Below are positions 55,256 to 56,810 of a stretch of 56,810 bases of DNA, piece by piece (the first letter of the stretch is position 1; every line of letters starts with the position of its first letter). A program made the translations under genes and the position numbers. Origin of the DNA: CAYGTK01 sp964352775. Lineage in GTDB: Bacteria; Bacteroidota; Bacteroidia; Chitinophagales; CAIOSU01. The stretch is from the NCBI GenBank assembly GCA_964352775.1, contig CAYGTK010000005.1, positions 1 to 56,810 of the forward strand. Reading direction: 5' to 3'. A model generated the notes under the pieces. That model ran no database searches. It saw nothing but the letters and a program-made list of their open reading frames with translations, and was not told where the DNA came from.

Positions 55256-56810
55256 ATGGATGACAACCGGATATTAGATGTGCGTGGATTGGTTACCGAA
55301 TTCCACACCGAAGAAGGCTATGTAAAAGCAGTAAAAGGCGTGGATTTTCACTTGAATCGTGGGGAGACCATTGGTATAGTGGGAGAGTCTGGATCTGGTA
55401 AGTCAGTTACCTCTTTGTCGGTTATGCGTTTGATACCCAACCCGCCAGGAAAAATAGCTGCGGGGGAGATAATCTACAACCCTAAGAACGGCTCGCCAGT
55501 CAACTTGCTAGACCTAGATGAGTCTGAAATGCGGAAATATCGAGGTAACGAGATCTCGATGATCTTTCAAGAGCCGATGACTTCGTTGAACCCTGTATTT
55601 ACTTGTGGCGACCAAGTGATGGAGGCGATCATCCTGCATCAAAAGAAAACAAAGAAAGAAGCCGCTGAGATAACCTTGGAGTTATTCAAAAAAGTACAAC
55701 TACCTACACCAGAACGTATCTTAAAAGCATACCCTCACCAAATATCAGGTGGGCAGAAGCAAAGGGTGATGATAGCCATGGCGATGTCGTGCAACCCCGG
55801 AATTTTGATAGCGGATGAGCCTACAACGGCATTAGACGTTACGGTTCAGGATACTATTTTGGACTTGATGCGCGGGCTGCGCGATGAAAATGATATGTCC
55901 ATCATCTTCATCACGCACGACCTTGGAGTTATTGCTGAGATAGCTGATAGAGTGATAGTGATGTATAAGGGAGATATTGTAGAACAAGGAACGGTTTACG
56001 ACATCTTCAGCAACCCTAAGCACCCTTATACTAAGGGACTTCTATCTTGTCGCCCACCGCTCGATCTTCGTTTGAGCAAGCTACCAACTGTGGCCGATTT
56101 CATGGTAGAAAAGGATGGCGAATTGATAGAGTTGGAAAGCTCAATGGATAAGTTGATCACCCAACGTATCGTAACCACAGAGCAGACTCAAGCTCGCATG
56201 GCCGATATGGAAACGCAGGAGCCTGTATTGAAGGTGCGCAACCTGAAAACATACTTCCCGAGCAAGAAGAACTTCTTTGGAAAGACCTTGGAATACGTAA
56301 AAGCAGTAGATGATGTAAGCTTTGATGTATACCCTGGTGAAACCCTTGGTTTGGTAGGAGAATCAGGTTGTGGTAAAACTACTTTGGGAAGAACTATTTT
56401 ACGCCTAGCCCCAGCTTATGGCGGAAAAATACTTTTCAAAGGCAACAACATACTGGATATAGACCAGAAGAAGATGAAAGTGCTTCGTGAAGAAATGCAG
56501 ATCGTTTTTCAAGACCCGTATTCTTCATTAAATCCACGTATGACCATTGGTAATGCCATTATGGAGCCAATGAACGTACATGGTATACTCGACCCTGCTT
56601 CCCGCAAGGACAGGGTTATTGAGCTATTGGAAACGGTGAGCCTTAGTGCCAACCACTTCAATCGCTACCCGCATGAATTTTCAGGTGGTCAGCGCCAGCG
56701 TATCTCCATAGCGCGTGCATTAGCCCTCAATCCTAAATTCATCATTTTAGATGAGTCGGTTTCCGCACTCGACGTGTCGTTGGCCAATCGGGCAATGTCC
56801 GACAGCTGGT
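55256..56810 (+). CDS. Oligopeptide/dipeptide ABC transporter ATPase with two fused NBDs (DppD-DppF type), 3' end cut
   Basis: 518 codons visible; it runs off the window. NBD1: Walker A GESGSGKS (43-50), signature SGGQ (164-167), Walker B ending at D187 (ADEP), H-loop HDLG. NBD2: Walker A GESGCGKT (368-375), signature SGGQRQR (476-482), Walker B D499 in LDES. The linker between carries the oligopeptide-binding C-terminal motif of the family (NPKHPYTKGLL) after NBD1. Such proteins power uptake of peptides or nickel with separate permeases, none of which is in the window. The sequence follows the family until DVS (505-508); the last 31 bases depart from it. Confidence 0.92.
   Translation, partial: MDDNRILDVRGLVTEFHTEEGYVKAVKGVDFHLNRGETIGIVGESGSGKSVTSLSVMRLIPNPPGKIAAGEIIYNPKNGSPVNLLDLDESEMRKYRGNEISMIFQEPMTSLNPVFTCGDQVMEAIILHQKKTKKEAAEITLELFKKVQLPTPERILKAYPHQISGGQKQRVMIAMAMSCNPGILIADEPTTALDVTVQDTILDLMRGLRDENDMSIIFITHDLGVIAEIADRVIVMYKGDIVEQGTVYDIFSNPKHPYTKGLLSCRPPLDLRLSKLPTVADFMVEKDGELIELESSMDKLITQRIVTTEQTQARMADMETQEPVLKVRNLKTYFPSKKNFFGKTLEYVKAVDDVSFDVYPGETLGLVGESGCGKTTLGRTILRLAPAYGGKILFKGNNILDIDQKKMKVLREEMQIVFQDPYSSLNPRMTIGNAIMEPMNVHGILDPASRKDRVIELLETVSLSANHFNRYPHEFSGGQRQRISIARALALNPKFIILDESVSALDVSLANRAMSDSW

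Noticed and set aside
1..56810. Insertion sequences, transposases or phage genes
   Set aside because: I found no transposase, integrase or phage protein, and no flanking terminal repeats around any block. Gene content and promoter style look uniform across the window.

Overview
The window is a piece of a Bacteroidota chromosome, most likely a Flavobacteriales-type marine or aquatic aerobe. The evidence is a type IX secretion (T9SS) C-terminal sorting domain, SprB and HYR repeats, a fused ccoNO oxidase gene, a flavobacterial-style carotenoid cluster, and repeated TAnnTTTG (-7) promoter boxes.

Layout. (1) 1-1259: the 3' part of a tRNA-Arg(TCT) with a terminator, then a secreted SUMF1-fold protein and a 75-residue membrane protein, both on the minus strand. 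(2) 1419-9977: one co-directional cbb3 oxidase locus, ccoI-ccoS-ccoNO-ccoQ-ccoP-ccoG-ccoH plus a DsbD_2/SafE-like membrane gene. FNR-type palindromes (GTGAC-N4-GTCAc) stand before both ccoI and ccoS. (3) 10210-10398: a 62-residue secreted peptide with eight prolines and a sorting-tail-like end. (4) 10583-38917: a single open frame of 9,444 codons (one 100-N assembly gap inside) encoding a giant T9SS-exported surface protein. It holds a two-part N-terminal region, about 63 SprB-type units, 11 HYR domains, Ig/PKD-like domains and a type A sorting domain. Twelve of the SprB units carry an inserted domain of about 240 residues that looks like a beta-propeller. This nested, regularly spaced architecture is the most unusual thing in the window. 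(5) 39144-40852, minus: lipA and an outer-membrane-like protein. (6) 40959-51486, minus: a light/carotenoid block with an FeS-type photolyase, an SRPBCC protein, crtD, a CruF-type hydratase, a B12-binding MerR regulator (CarH-like), an ECF sigma factor, crtI, crtB and a TonB-dependent receptor. (7) 51615-56810: a secreted serine hydrolase, a lipoprotein, a DUF429 protein, a second putative lipoprotein, and a tandem-NBD oligopeptide ABC ATPase that runs off the end.

How the genes fit together. The cco block is a complete kit for a high-affinity oxidase: copper loading (CcoI, the DsbD_2 protein), assembly (CcoS, CcoG, CcoH) and structural subunits (CcoNO, CcoQ, CcoP). The crt block couples carotenoid synthesis with DNA photorepair, under what is probably a cobalamin photoreceptor-repressor and an ECF sigma factor; inverted repeats sharing GTTTAA half-sites lie before both regulator genes. 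The giant adhesin has its own promoter and terminator and stands alone as a 28-kb transcription unit.
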